From NCBI GenBank assembly GCA_018335695.1, contig JAGXRV010000071.1, positions 49,628-113,627 on the forward strand: a stretch of 64,000 nt of DNA, written 5' to 3'. The position numbers and the translations under genes are program-made. Shown one piece after another: positions 44,741 through 53,082 of this stretch (the stretch's first letter is position 1; each line of letters opens with the position of its first letter). The notes under the pieces were generated by a model. It ran no database searches, was not told where the DNA came from, and worked only from the letters and a program-made list of their open reading frames with translations. The stretch is from Clostridium sp. Lineage in GTDB: Bacteria > Bacillota > Dethiobacteria > Dethiobacterales > Dethiobacteraceae.

Positions 44741-47700
44741 TTGTCTTTGCCTGTGACAATGTCCGTTATTTTTCTATTGGCAAGCGCAGTCTATTTTTTT
44801 TACGGGATTTTGGTACTCTCCTACAATGGCAGCTCGACCCAACACCGAGTACTATTTTGCAGTTTTCTTTGCCTCTCCTGGTGGGCCTTTGCCTTTTCCA
44901 TCGCCAATAGTGCTCCGGATTTTGAGACCACCCTTTTATGGCGCCGTCTCGCTTCAGTCGGCTGGGGCATATATTACAGTCTCTTGTTGCACTACATATT
45001 AATACTTACCGAGAAAAATACCCTGCTGCAAAAGTATTGGCTTTATCTGCTTATATACATGCCTGCTACGCTTAATGTTTTCCTTTACGGAATCTACGAC
45101 CGGACTGTCCATGCATCTTACCACCTGCTAAAGACACCGCTTGGCTGGGTTAACGTAGCCGGTGTAAAAACTTTGGATATACCACATCTGGCAAGCTACC
45201 TTGTTTTTACTCTTGCAAGTGTTATTTTCCTGTTTCATTGGGGCATAACATCGCAAAAGCGGACAAAGAGAAAAATTGCGCTAATCATCGGAGGCTCTAC
45301 CTTCTTTGCCCTAATCATCGGCACATTGACAGAACATCTTATCAACGCATTTTTCCAAGTTGACTTCCCACAAATTGGTCCAATAGTGATCTTGATTCCT
45401 GCTCTGGCCATGTTTTATTGTATCAGGCGCTATGGCTTAATGCAGCAAATATCAAAGGTAATGTCCACAGAAAAAAATCAGATGCTGAGTGATTATGCTC
45501 AGGCAAGATTATTTCTGTATCTGGCTCTAGCCTCACTTCTCGGCAGTTATATCGGCTTTGCAACACTATATTTCGCCAATCTGGCTTCCCTGACAATTTC
45601 ATTATATTTTGGCGCTGTACTTATGCTGGCGGGAATTATCATCTTTGTGACAAGAACACTAAATTTGAAAGCAGATTTGAAGGACACTATCATCGGTCTC
45701 GTATTAGCGATAACATTGTTAGCTTTAACGCTGATTATCTACGAGTTTACTAAATCACATTCCTGGAATGTAACCATCATATTTGTGATGGTGGCAATAA
45801 TTTTTAGTGATAAAAAAATAATCTTCCTGACTGGAATCTCTTTACTGCTTTCATTATTATGGTCTTGGGTAAAAGCTCCTGTCAATCCGATAATGTTTGC
45901 TGAAGTAGATCACGTGGTTAGAATAATTGTCATGGCGATAATGTTCGGCTATGTATACAGCGTTAATCGCATCTTCAGGCAGGCGATAACTGAAAACCAG
46001 AAAAAAGCCGGCAGGGAAGAACTCTTGTCGGAGATTGCAGCTACGTTAATGTCGGTTGACGAAAACAACATCGACGTGAAACTTAAAACAGTGATGACCA
46101 AATGGAGCAGTCACCTTCAAGCGAAGTGCGTAAAGATCTTCTTTTTAGCTGATGCACAAACAACAGTCAAAAAAACTTATCAATTGTGCGACGGTGAAAT
46201 TAGCTCCGCTGTCACTTTTAGCGCTACAGAACAAGAAGAAATTTTTGCAGCCGCAATCAGCTTAAGCCGGGAAGTTTCCGGCAGCTTGGAAATTAATACT
46301 TTAACCGGAGGCGAAGCAGAAAGCCAATGGGCGGAAAAAATCAAGACAGGCTTGTTGTCTGTTATTCCATTAAAGAATGCAAATCAGCTAATTGGTATTG
46401 CTACCATTGAGAAGACAGTCAGCAAACCGGGATTGGAGGAAGAGCAGCAAATTACAAGTGCAATATTAGCACGCATGGTTACAGATGTCTGGCTCAAGAT
46501 AGAAGGAGACAAAAAAATCAAGCATGAGGCGTATTATGACAGTCTGACAGGCTTGCCTAACAGGCTGCACTTTACAGACCGCCTTAGACAGGCCACTGAC
46601 GAGGCTCTGCAAACCGATAAGCTTATAGGGGTTTTGTTTGTCGATATTGATTCTTTCAAATCTGTCAACGATGCCCTTGGTCATCTCGGCGGTGACCTCT
46701 TCTTGCAGCAAGTTGGCCAGAGATTGCGGGAAAACGTACGCGAAGATGATGAGGTGGCTCGTTTCGGCGCGGACGAGTTTCTCATCATGCTGACTCAAGC
46801 CAAAAATCTTGCAGAGATAGAAAATATGGTTACTCTCGTATTGGAAGGCCTAAAAAAGCCCATAATGCTCAGAGAGCAGAAATTTTTTATTTCAGTCAAC
46901 ATTGGTGTAGCCGTCTGCCCGATAGATGGATATGAGCCCGATGACTTGCTGAAAAACGCAAATATTGCCATGTATGTTTCTAAGGAAATTGGCAAGAACA
47001 GATATGCGCTTTGTTCCGCTGCCATGAAAGAAGATGCTCAAGTAAGTGTCACCCTTACAAATGACCTATATTTGGCGCTCGAGCGAAACGAACTTTTTTT
47101 GCACTACCAGCCCCAATATAATGCCCGAACCGAGGAGATAACCGGAGCGGAAGCTTTGCTCAGGTGGAGACATCCGCGCCTGGGGATGATTTCGCCTGCA
47201 ATCTTCATCCCTCTAGCAGAAAAAAGCGGTCAAATCAGCAATATCGGCGCGTGGACAATTAGTCAGTCATGCCGACAGAATAAAAAGTGGCAAGCTACAG
47301 GTTTAAAACCGATAACAATAGCAGTCAATCTGTCTCTGGCACAATTTATGGATGCGAATCTTGCGACAATCGTCAAAAATGCCCTCGCAGAGTCAGGCTT
47401 AGAGCCAAAGTTTCTGGAGTTGGAGATTACCGAGAGCATCGCCGCCCATGATTCCCAAAATATTGCTCTGACGATGGACAGGCTAAAGACATTGGGCGTA
47501 AAAATAACAATTGATGATTTTGGTTCCGGATATTCATCCTTCGATAGGTTTAGAGATATAGCTGTAGATAAGCTTAAAATTGATATGAGGTTTGTACATG
47601 GAATCGAAACCAACAAAAAGGATAGGGAGATAATAAAAGTTATTCTGCAACTGGGAAAAGCCTTTGGTATCAAAGTTGTAGCCGAAGGGGTGGAAAAAGA

Positions 47701-47839
47701 GAGACAACTCCTTTTTCTTCGGGAAAACTCCTGTGATGAGATCCAGGGATATTATTTCCATAAACCGATGTCGGCAGGCAAGTTAGGCGAAATCTTACTG
47801 GAGCAGACTGGGAAATTATGTGCTAAAGAAAGATTTTAA
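44741..47839 (+). CDS. Large membrane GGDEF-EAL cyclic-di-GMP protein with 7TM input domain
   Basis: About 1032 residues. An N-terminal seven-helix sensor like the histidine-kinase 7TM domain (SWWAFAFSIAN, LLWRRLASVGWGIYY), a second group of membrane helices (about 260-440), a GAF-like segment (about 450-590), a GGDEF domain (about 600-760) and an EAL domain (about 775-1025). The GGDEF site reads RFGADEF, with Ala for the second Gly, and an intact inhibitory-site motif RxxD (REDD) five residues before it; synthesis may be impaired. The EAL side is complete (EALLRWRH, DDFGSGYSS, EGVE), so net phosphodiesterase activity is likely. TTG 44741 is chosen as start since GAGGTG lies six bases upstream; ATG 44678 in frame lacks a ribosome site. 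Confidence 0.88.
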   Translation: MSLPVTMSVIFLLASAVYFFYGILVLSYNGSSTQHRVLFCSFLCLSWWAFAFSIANSAPDFETTLLWRRLASVGWGIYYSLLLHYILILTEKNTLLQKYWLYLLIYMPATLNVFLYGIYDRTVHASYHLLKTPLGWVNVAGVKTLDIPHLASYLVFTLASVIFLFHWGITSQKRTKRKIALIIGGSTFFALIIGTLTEHLINAFFQVDFPQIGPIVILIPALAMFYCIRRYGLMQQISKVMSTEKNQMLSDYAQARLFLYLALASLLGSYIGFATLYFANLASLTISLYFGAVLMLAGIIIFVTRTLNLKADLKDTIIGLVLAITLLALTLIIYEFTKSHSWNVTIIFVMVAIIFSDKKIIFLTGISLLLSLLWSWVKAPVNPIMFAEVDHVVRIIVMAIMFGYVYSVNRIFRQAITENQKKAGREELLSEIAATLMSVDENNIDVKLKTVMTKWSSHLQAKCVKIFFLADAQTTVKKTYQLCDGEISSAVTFSATEQEEIFAAAISLSREVSGSLEINTLTGGEAESQWAEKIKTGLLSVIPLKNANQLIGIATIEKTVSKPGLEEEQQITSAILARMVTDVWLKIEGDKKIKHEAYYDSLTGLPNRLHFTDRLRQATDEALQTDKLIGVLFVDIDSFKSVNDALGHLGGDLFLQQVGQRLRENVREDDEVARFGADEFLIMLTQAKNLAEIENMVTLVLEGLKKPIMLREQKFFISVNIGVAVCPIDGYEPDDLLKNANIAMYVSKEIGKNRYALCSAAMKEDAQVSVTLTNDLYLALERNELFLHYQPQYNARTEEITGAEALLRWRHPRLGMISPAIFIPLAEKSGQISNIGAWTISQSCRQNKKWQATGLKPITIAVNLSLAQFMDANLATIVKNALAESGLEPKFLELEITESIAAHDSQNIALTMDRLKTLGVKITIDDFGSGYSSFDRFRDIAVDKLKIDMRFVHGIETNKKDREIIKVILQLGKAFGIKVVAEGVEKERQLLFLRENSCDEIQGYYFHKPMSAGKLGEILLEQTGKLCAKERF

Positions 47840-48062
47840 AAAATACCTGCAAAATAGCAAGCACTACATGAACTGCGGCAAAAATTGTTCCCCAAATCGC
47901 CAGACGATGGTGCCAACGCCCTTTAAGCAGCCATCTATGGCGTCTGCCAAAATAAACGGCGGCCATGGCCGCAAAAATAAATAACGCCGCCAGCAAGCCA
48001 AACCAAATAATCATTCTGTATCCGAAGATGAACACCTTGCGCCTCCTTTTCTTTGCATCCAT
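47823..48062 (-). CDS. Small two-helix membrane protein, unknown function
   Basis: 79 residues: a basic N-terminus (KKRRRK), a first membrane helix (about 17-38), a basic/aromatic loop with RRHRWLLKGRWHHR, and a second helix (about 50-75). The loop histidines recall small cytochrome-b561-like or DUF4405-type proteins, but similarity is too weak to name it. AGGAGGCGC precedes the ATG. It overlaps the 3' end of the convergent GGDEF-EAL gene by 17 bases. Confidence 0.6.
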   Translation of the reverse strand: MDAKKRRRKVFIFGYRMIIWFGLLAALFIFAAMAAVYFGRRHRWLLKGRWHHRLAIWGTIFAAVHVVLAILQVFFKIFL

Positions 48063-48088
48063 TGACTGCCTGCTGTTGCCTCTTATTC

Positions 48089-48117
48089 TTGACCACCAAT
48101 GTCAATTGGGGTAAGAT
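48089..48117 (+). promoter_or_regulatory. Predicted sigma-A promoter of the GalT-like gene
   Basis: -35 TTGACC (48089-48094), 17-base spacer, -10 TAAGAT (48112-48117), 27 bases before the start codon. The spacer contains the short palindrome CCAATGTCAATTGG. Confidence 0.72.
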
Positions 48118-48144
48118 TTAAGCAAAGATTTACAGGAGGCATTT

Positions 48145-49173
48145 ATGAGCATCGTATTTCGCCGCGAAACTGTAATGACCACTCTGCTCGATCCACGTCA
48201 GGATTTTGCGCCGGTTAAGCATGAAATAGAATTTCGCTACGACCCCTTAACAGGACGATCAACGCGTCTTGCCCATTTAGGAGCCATTAAACCGCAGCCC
48301 CTCAACTATTCCGCCTTAGATGGAGCAAGCAAAGAATTTTGTCCGTTCTGCCCGCCAAATATTGATCGCGTCACCTCTCTCTTTCCGCAAGAGTTGGTGA
48401 AAGGCCGCCTTCGCCTTGGAGCGGCTACCCTTATCGCCAATATAGCTCCGTATGATGTTTACAGCGGCCTCGTTATCCTCTCCGACAAGCACATCCTCTC
48501 AATGCCGGAACTCACGGCTGATGTGTTGTGCGATACCTTCTCGCTGGCGATAAATTTTTTAACAACCATACACCAAAACGATAAAAGTATTCCCTATTTC
48601 TTTATCGGCTGGAATTATATGCCTCCATCCGGCGGTGGGTTGGTACACCCCCATATTCAGGTTTTTGGCAGCAAAAATCCCGGCAATATATTTATGGATT
48701 GCCTCCATAACACGCATCGCTATAAAACAGAAAATAACAGCTTATACTGGCCAGATTATCTGGCTGAAGAGACAAAACTGGGCAAGCGTTTTCTTGGGAA
48801 AGTCGGTGATATTTATTGGCTTATCCCCTTTGCACCGCTTGGCGTACTGGGAGACGTTCTTGGGGTAGGCCCCCACAACTGCACCCCACAGGAATTGCAG
48901 GGCTCATTATTAGCAGATTTTACAGACGGTCTTGTTCGTCTCTTCTCCTATTACAAGGATAACGGCATTTTTAGTTTTAATGCATCTATCTGCTTCAGTC
49001 CGGCAGGTGACGATGAATTTCCTCTGCTCATCCGCTTTTCACCACGAACCTTCCTAAACACAAAATACTTCCCGCCTGACACCAATTTTTTTCAGGTTAT
49101 GATGCAACAACCTGTCTGTGTCATACGTCCGGAAGAACTGGCAGCCGAGATACGCCCTTTCTATCTGGAATAA
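48145..49173 (+). CDS. GalT-like (HIT superfamily) nucleotidyltransferase, substrate uncertain
   Basis: 342 residues. The zinc-type motif FCPFCPPN (about residues 65-72) and the catalytic HPHIQVFG (about 170-177, canonical HPHxQ) mark the galactose-1-phosphate uridylyltransferase branch of the HIT superfamily; WNYMPPSGGG precedes the active site. Family members transfer nucleotidyl groups to sugar phosphates through a histidine intermediate. No Leloir genes (galK, galE) flank it, and it is monocistronic with its own promoter and GGAGG site, so galactose metabolism should not be assumed; an ADP- or UDP-transfer to another phosphate is equally possible. Confidence 0.75.
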   Translation: MSIVFRRETVMTTLLDPRQDFAPVKHEIEFRYDPLTGRSTRLAHLGAIKPQPLNYSALDGASKEFCPFCPPNIDRVTSLFPQELVKGRLRLGAATLIANIAPYDVYSGLVILSDKHILSMPELTADVLCDTFSLAINFLTTIHQNDKSIPYFFIGWNYMPPSGGGLVHPHIQVFGSKNPGNIFMDCLHNTHRYKTENNSLYWPDYLAEETKLGKRFLGKVGDIYWLIPFAPLGVLGDVLGVGPHNCTPQELQGSLLADFTDGLVRLFSYYKDNGIFSFNASICFSPAGDDEFPLLIRFSPRTFLNTKYFPPDTNFFQVMMQQPVCVIRPEELAAEIRPFYLE

Positions 49174-49209
49174 TTTTTTAAAAAAATCAGCTCTTTTGCC
49201 TTAATCAGT

Positions 49210-49223
49210 AAAAGTATACTTTT
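49210..49223. promoter_or_regulatory. Perfect 14-bp palindrome upstream of a small membrane gene
   Basis: AAAAGTATACTTTT is fully self-complementary; a related half ACTTTTTTGTT/AACAAAAAAGT follows. It could be an operator for the small gene at 49270 or simply an AT-rich stem. No factor can be named. Confidence 0.4.
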
Positions 49224-49269
49224 TAACAAAAAAGTACAGATTAATGGCAAAAGGAGGTGCAGTTAAAAG

Positions 49270-49452
49270 ATGACCACATTTCACTGGATACACATTATTG
49301 CCGGTGCTTGGTTAGCGTTCGTAAATTTTATGCCATTTTTGACTGACGGAATGCTGATGTTCAATAATGTGACAATCGGCATCATTGTTGTCATTTATAA
49401 CGCGTACATGTTATTTGCTCACAATAAAACTGATGCAAAAACGAAAAGCTGA
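49270..49452 (+). CDS. Small SPW-repeat-like membrane protein
   Basis: 60 residues with two hydrophobic helices (about 5-24 and 29-50). The pattern WIHIIAGAWLAFVNFMPF resembles one unit of the SPW repeat (W-x-n-x-x-G-x-W-L), a two-helix family of unknown function; here the signature 'SPW' is replaced by 'MPF', so the assignment is tentative. AAAGGAGGTG lies 11 bases upstream of the ATG. It has a terminator 48 bases downstream and is probably a single-gene transcript. Confidence 0.6.
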   Translation: MTTFHWIHIIAGAWLAFVNFMPFLTDGMLMFNNVTIGIIVVIYNAYMLFAHNKTDAKTKS

Positions 49453-49499
49453 CGACTGCCTTAAAAAGCCTAACTCTTATCCCTATAATCAATTACCAT

Positions 49500-49537
49500 T
49501 GCTGCCTATCAAGAATTATTTAGGCAGCAGTCTTTTT
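49500..49537 (+). terminator. Intrinsic terminator after the SPW-like gene
   Basis: TGCTGCCTA (49500-49508) pairs perfectly with TAGGCAGCA (49521-49529) around a 12-base loop, followed by GTCTTTTT. Confidence 0.8.
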
Positions 49538-49625
49538 GTACAGTTTTCTGGTAAGCGCTCTTACCGCTTTTGTCCCTGGTTCAGGCTTTCAATGGATGGG
49601 CCTTGACACTTTAAAAAGTAAACAG

Positions 49626-49661
49626 TAACGTTTTGACTCCTAAACGTTATAATGCTATAAT
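49626..49661 (+). promoter_or_regulatory. Promoter and operator palindrome of the toxin-antitoxin operon
   Basis: Near-perfect promoter: -35 TTGACT (49633-49638), 17-base spacer, -10 TATAAT (49656-49661). It is overlapped by an exact inverted repeat TAACGTTT (49626-49633) / AAACGTTA (49642-49649). The placement over -35 and spacer is what is expected of the site through which an RHH antitoxin represses its own operon. Confidence 0.8.
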
Positions 49662-49684
49662 GGATGTCAAGAGGTGATTTTTTA

Positions 49685-49918
49685 ATGAGTGAAGCCACCA
49701 AGCGTTCCACAGTGTATTTCAAGCCTGAAATTTACAGCGCTTTGCGGTTGAAAGCAGCTGTAACGAACCGCTCCTTATCAGAACTGGTAAATGAGGCTGT
49801 GCGGCATACCCTCCGTGAGGACGAGGAGGATTTGACCGCCTTCGAAGAGCGGGTAGCCGAGCCAACCATAAGTTACGAAGAGCTGCTTAAGAAACTTAGA
49901 GCCGATGGCAAGCTTTGA
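49685..49918 (+). CDS. Ribbon-helix-helix antitoxin (CopG/RelB-like)
   Basis: 77 residues. The N-terminal ribbon KRSTVYFKPEIYSALRLKA followed by TNRSLSELVNEAVRHTL is a ribbon-helix-helix DNA-binding domain; the acidic C-terminus (EDEEDL, EELLKKLR) should wrap the toxin. ATG 49685 has GAGGTG upstream and is preferred over ATG 49664. It overlaps the toxin by 14 bases. Binding to the palindrome at 49626-49649 would autoregulate the pair. Confidence 0.88.
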   Translation: MSEATKRSTVYFKPEIYSALRLKAAVTNRSLSELVNEAVRHTLREDEEDLTAFEERVAEPTISYEELLKKLRADGKL

Positions 49919-50168
49919 GATTCGCTTTAAGGAGTCCGTGTCCAAGGATCTCCGGCACTTGCCGAATAAGGATGTCAAAAGAATCCTTCAGCGTATTGAA
50001 GCGTTGCGTAACGACCCACGACCTGCCGGTTGTGATAAACTCTCGACCCAGGAGCGATACCGTGTGCGTCAGGGAGTCTATCGTATAATTTATGAGGTCA
50101 GGGATAATGAACTTGTCGTTATTGTGGTCAAGGTCGGTCATAGACGGGAAGTTTATAATAGGGGCTAA
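49905..50168 (+). CDS. RelE/ParE-family toxin
   Basis: 87 residues with the RelE/ParE fold signature: FEIRFKESVSKDLRHLP, RIEALRNDPRPAG, YRVRQGVYRIIYEV and VVIVVKVGHRREVYN. Whether it is a ribosome-dependent mRNA cleaver (RelE) or gyrase poison (ParE) cannot be decided by eye; the RVRQGVYRIIYEV and GHRREVY parts look closer to RelE/YafQ-like members. Partner antitoxin is immediately upstream and overlapping. Confidence 0.88.
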   Translation: MASFEIRFKESVSKDLRHLPNKDVKRILQRIEALRNDPRPAGCDKLSTQERYRVRQGVYRIIYEVRDNELVVIVVKVGHRREVYNRG

Positions 50169-50238
50169 TCCAACAGAAGAGACACCATACAAATATTTAA
50201 GGACTTACGGTACTGGCAGAGCTCCAATACAACGTCTC

Positions 50239-51501
50239 TTAGAGTTCAAACAACTCATGATGTATCCGTTTGTCAGGCACCCCTTTCTCACGCAGCGCTT
50301 TCATGACTGCCAAACTGAGCATAGGCGGCCCGCAAAGAAAAAAGTGACACCCAGCCAGATCGGGCACATATTTCTCAATCACTTTGCCGTCAATTCTTCC
50401 CTTCTCTCCGCGCCAGCTCTCCTGCGCAGACATTACGTAGATAACTTCAATGTTTTTCATTTCCAGCGCCATCTTGTTCAACTCTTCTTGAAAACACAAT
50501 GCCTCTTCATCCTTATTGCCCCAGATGACTGTTACCTGCTTTTCAATTTTATGATCATAAATATAGCGCAACATGCTCATAAAAGGTGTAATCCCTATGC
50601 CTCCCGCAATAAATGCCAGCCTGTCACATTCATAATTTAGAAAGCTGAAAACACCATATGGCGCGTCAATCAAGGCTAGATCGCCAATTTCAGTCTCTTT
50701 GATGGTGCCTGTAAAATCACCTAATTCCTTCGGTGTTACGGTAAGAAGCTCCCAAGTAGGACTGGAGGAAATGGTAAAAGGATGCGAAGAAGAAAGTTTT
50801 CCTTTTCGCAGCAGCCTAAGATACATAAATTGACCTGGTTTAAAAGCAAATTGCTTTCCTTTAAAATATAGACTCCAGGTGTCTTTGGATTCCTGCTGAA
50901 TCTTTACTACTTCGTAAGGATTATTACGAATAGTGATTTCCCGAATAGCTTTTTCGATTAACAAGAGAGCAAAAAGCAGGGAAATAATTAACCAGAGATA
51001 GTAAAGCAATGACCCTGGCGAAGCATTGTAAAAAACATGGATAAGCACTACAGGAAACAGAATGTAGTTGACTTTATGAATGTTTAACCACAATTCATAA
51101 GACAGCTTCAATTTTTTATAAAAAGAGGCGACAAATGCTGTCAGCAGCAACAGCAGCAACACAGTCAACCCGGTAAGACGAAACGGCGAGCTTAAAAACA
51201 ATCCACCTTCATTTATAAATAAAAGCAGTGGATGCAAAAGCAAAAAAATTAATGCCAACCGACCCAGCAAACGATGGTAGTGAATCATTACATTTAAACC
51301 AAAGCCTGATTCGATTAACTTCAATCGTGAGCTTAACACAAACTGCAGGAAAAAGAACCAAAAACCCAATGAAGCAAAGAGTCTATTGAGCTGCCTGAGG
51401 GAGAGGGGGCTGTTTCCGTCAAGCAAGGCGCTCATTAGCCATGCATAGACGACAACTGCTGTAAAAAAGAAGACGACGAGCCAAAATTTCTTTGTTTTCA
51501 C
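50239..51501 (-). CDS. Ferric reductase-like transmembrane flavoprotein
   Basis: 420 residues. Six or so N-terminal helices with paired histidines (HYHRLLGR, LLLHPLLLF, LNIHKVNYIL, LIHVFYN) form a ferric-reductase-like heme domain; the C-terminal half is an FAD/NAD(P)-binding reductase with HPFTISSSP, GGIGITPFMSML and FFLCGPPML. Such proteins move electrons from NAD(P)H across or into the membrane, e.g. to ferric iron. GTG start with GGGAGG nine bases upstream. Transcribed alone; a terminator separates it from the ligase operon. Electron acceptor unknown. Confidence 0.83.
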   Translation of the reverse strand: MKTKKFWLVVFFFTAVVVYAWLMSALLDGNSPLSLRQLNRLFASLGFWFFFLQFVLSSRLKLIESGFGLNVMIHYHRLLGRLALIFLLLHPLLLFINEGGLFLSSPFRLTGLTVLLLLLLTAFVASFYKKLKLSYELWLNIHKVNYILFPVVLIHVFYNASPGSLLYYLWLIISLLFALLLIEKAIREITIRNNPYEVVKIQQESKDTWSLYFKGKQFAFKPGQFMYLRLLRKGKLSSSHPFTISSSPTWELLTVTPKELGDFTGTIKETEIGDLALIDAPYGVFSFLNYECDRLAFIAGGIGITPFMSMLRYIYDHKIEKQVTVIWGNKDEEALCFQEELNKMALEMKNIEVIYVMSAQESWRGEKGRIDGKVIEKYVPDLAGCHFFLCGPPMLSLAVMKALREKGVPDKRIHHELFEL

Positions 51502-51590
51502 CGAGTTTACCTCCCAGAACTAATTGCACGATAACTCTAAGTCTACCTTACTCTACCCTCATTTTCTTTAACATAATCTTACAGTTTGAG

Positions 51591-51618
51591 AAAAATAAAA
51601 GAATGGCCGCCGCCATCC
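51591..51618 (-). terminator. Intrinsic terminator of the symporter-ligase operon
   Basis: Minus strand: GGATGGC-GGCG-GCCATTC (51601-51618, seven pairs incl. one G-T) followed by TTTTATTTTT (51591-51600), about 47 bases past the end of the second ligase gene. Confidence 0.8.
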
Positions 51619-51664
51619 CTTTATTTAACTTTCAAATTGTCTCTTGCCCAGATTAACAACATCG

Positions 51665-53059
51665 TCAGCTTTCCCTAACAGAGCGTGTCATAATCCTCTG
51701 TTCGACGGGGTATTTTTCAAACCCCAACCGATCCACCAATTCCTTGTAAGAACATGACTTTACAGTAAGCGTCACTCCTAAAACATCTGCCAGCTTTGAC
51801 TGCAGACTGACGGATAACTCAGCCGCCTGATTCCTATAAAGAAAGGCAATATCAATCTGTAACTGAGCAGGCTCGCCAAGCAAGACTGCTTGCCATAGCA
51901 GCACACCGGGCTCTGCCGCCAAAATTGAATACAGACTGCTAAGATTAACTGTGCGCCCTTTCTCTTTGCCTAAATATTTATAATCATCGAGACGCTCAAT
52001 CTCACCCAGTACGCGAGGAATGGAACGTTTACAAACAGGGCAAGGTTCGTAAGTAATCCTCTCAGCCAAATCACCGGTGCGGAATCTGACTGCACATGAA
52101 CCAAGCACATTAAGATTAGTTAAAATTATCTCTCCCCTGCCCTCTATCCCGGCTACAGAATCAAGCTCCAAAAATGCATGGTCGGGATAAAAATGATATC
52201 CGCTTCCCGGCGAACATTCTGCCCAGGCCGACTTTGCCTCGTTTAGGAAATAAACTCGCTTTACTTCTCCGTCGGGAGAACCGACAAGGCGCAGCAATAC
52301 TTCCAAACGCTTAACTTGGGCGAGCGGCACGGGACCATAACCGACAATCAGCTTGTTCAAATTGGGAAATTTCAATTTAAAATGAACTGCTGTCTGCAAG
52401 AGAAATTCAGCGTAACCAGGCGTAGTAAATAAAGTAGACGCTTCCATATTTTCCATGGCGGTTAAAATCTTTTCTGTGCCCAAAATCCGTCCGCCACCGC
52501 TCTGCAGCACAGTTGATCCTAACTTAAGTCCACCGTAATAGACCTGCCAAAAAGATAGGTTGGGAGCATAGGACATGGCATTAACAATCGTGTCATCCCG
52601 CGTTATGCCTAGAATCTCCATCATGCGCAGCCCTGTTTCGCCTAAGTTTTCAATATCTGCCACAGAATAGACGTATGGTGTAATCTTGCCTGTTCTGCCT
52701 GAGGAAAACATCAATTGATTTGTTGCATACTTTTTAGGAACAATCTCCTCCGTCGGCTTTCCTCTAAAACGGCTGAAGAAACCACCGCTTTTAGCCGAAG
52801 CGGACTGTTCAGGTGCTTCAAGAACATAGCGGCGAAAACTCTCAAGATTGTCGGGCTGAGACAATAAATCACTTTTTACGGTGAACGGCTGTTTTTGCAG
52901 ATCGGCGGCTGAACGCGGAATACCGGTCTCCCGCCAGCTATCCCGATAAAAAGGATGCCGCACAGCCACTTCACCGGCGAAAAAATCCTGCATTTGTTGT
53001 GCCTGAAATTGTTTGATTTGCTCCGGTGTCATACGGCATAATTTTGCAAAATTCTCCAA
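51665..53059 (-). CDS. Phenylacetate-CoA ligase-like adenylate-forming enzyme (second copy)
   Basis: 464 residues, TTG start with GGAGGG upstream. Similar across its length to the gene just before it and to the PaaK branch of acyl-CoA ligases, which adenylate an aromatic or other carboxylic acid and pass it to CoA. The phosphate-binding motif reads SSGRTGKIT (about residue 119) where PaaK usually has SGTTGKPT. Also present: RFRTGDLAE and a Cys motif CPVCKRSIPR; DFG-like C-terminal subdomain is short. An Ala/Ser/Lys-rich insertion near residues 83-110 is not in its partner. Substrate not predictable. Confidence 0.78.
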   Translation of the reverse strand: MENFAKLCRMTPEQIKQFQAQQMQDFFAGEVAVRHPFYRDSWRETGIPRSAADLQKQPFTVKSDLLSQPDNLESFRRYVLEAPEQSASAKSGGFFSRFRGKPTEEIVPKKYATNQLMFSSGRTGKITPYVYSVADIENLGETGLRMMEILGITRDDTIVNAMSYAPNLSFWQVYYGGLKLGSTVLQSGGGRILGTEKILTAMENMEASTLFTTPGYAEFLLQTAVHFKLKFPNLNKLIVGYGPVPLAQVKRLEVLLRLVGSPDGEVKRVYFLNEAKSAWAECSPGSGYHFYPDHAFLELDSVAGIEGRGEIILTNLNVLGSCAVRFRTGDLAERITYEPCPVCKRSIPRVLGEIERLDDYKYLGKEKGRTVNLSSLYSILAAEPGVLLWQAVLLGEPAQLQIDIAFLYRNQAAELSVSLQSKLADVLGVTLTVKSCSYKELVDRLGFEKYPVEQRIMTRSVRES

Positions 53060-53082
53060 GTATCTTTCCCTCCTTGCGGACT

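Noticed and set aside
50174..50255. AAGAGAC ... GTCTCTT inverted repeat between toxin and reductase genes
   Set aside because: Arms are about 55 bases apart and short, with no T-run; not convincing as a terminator.
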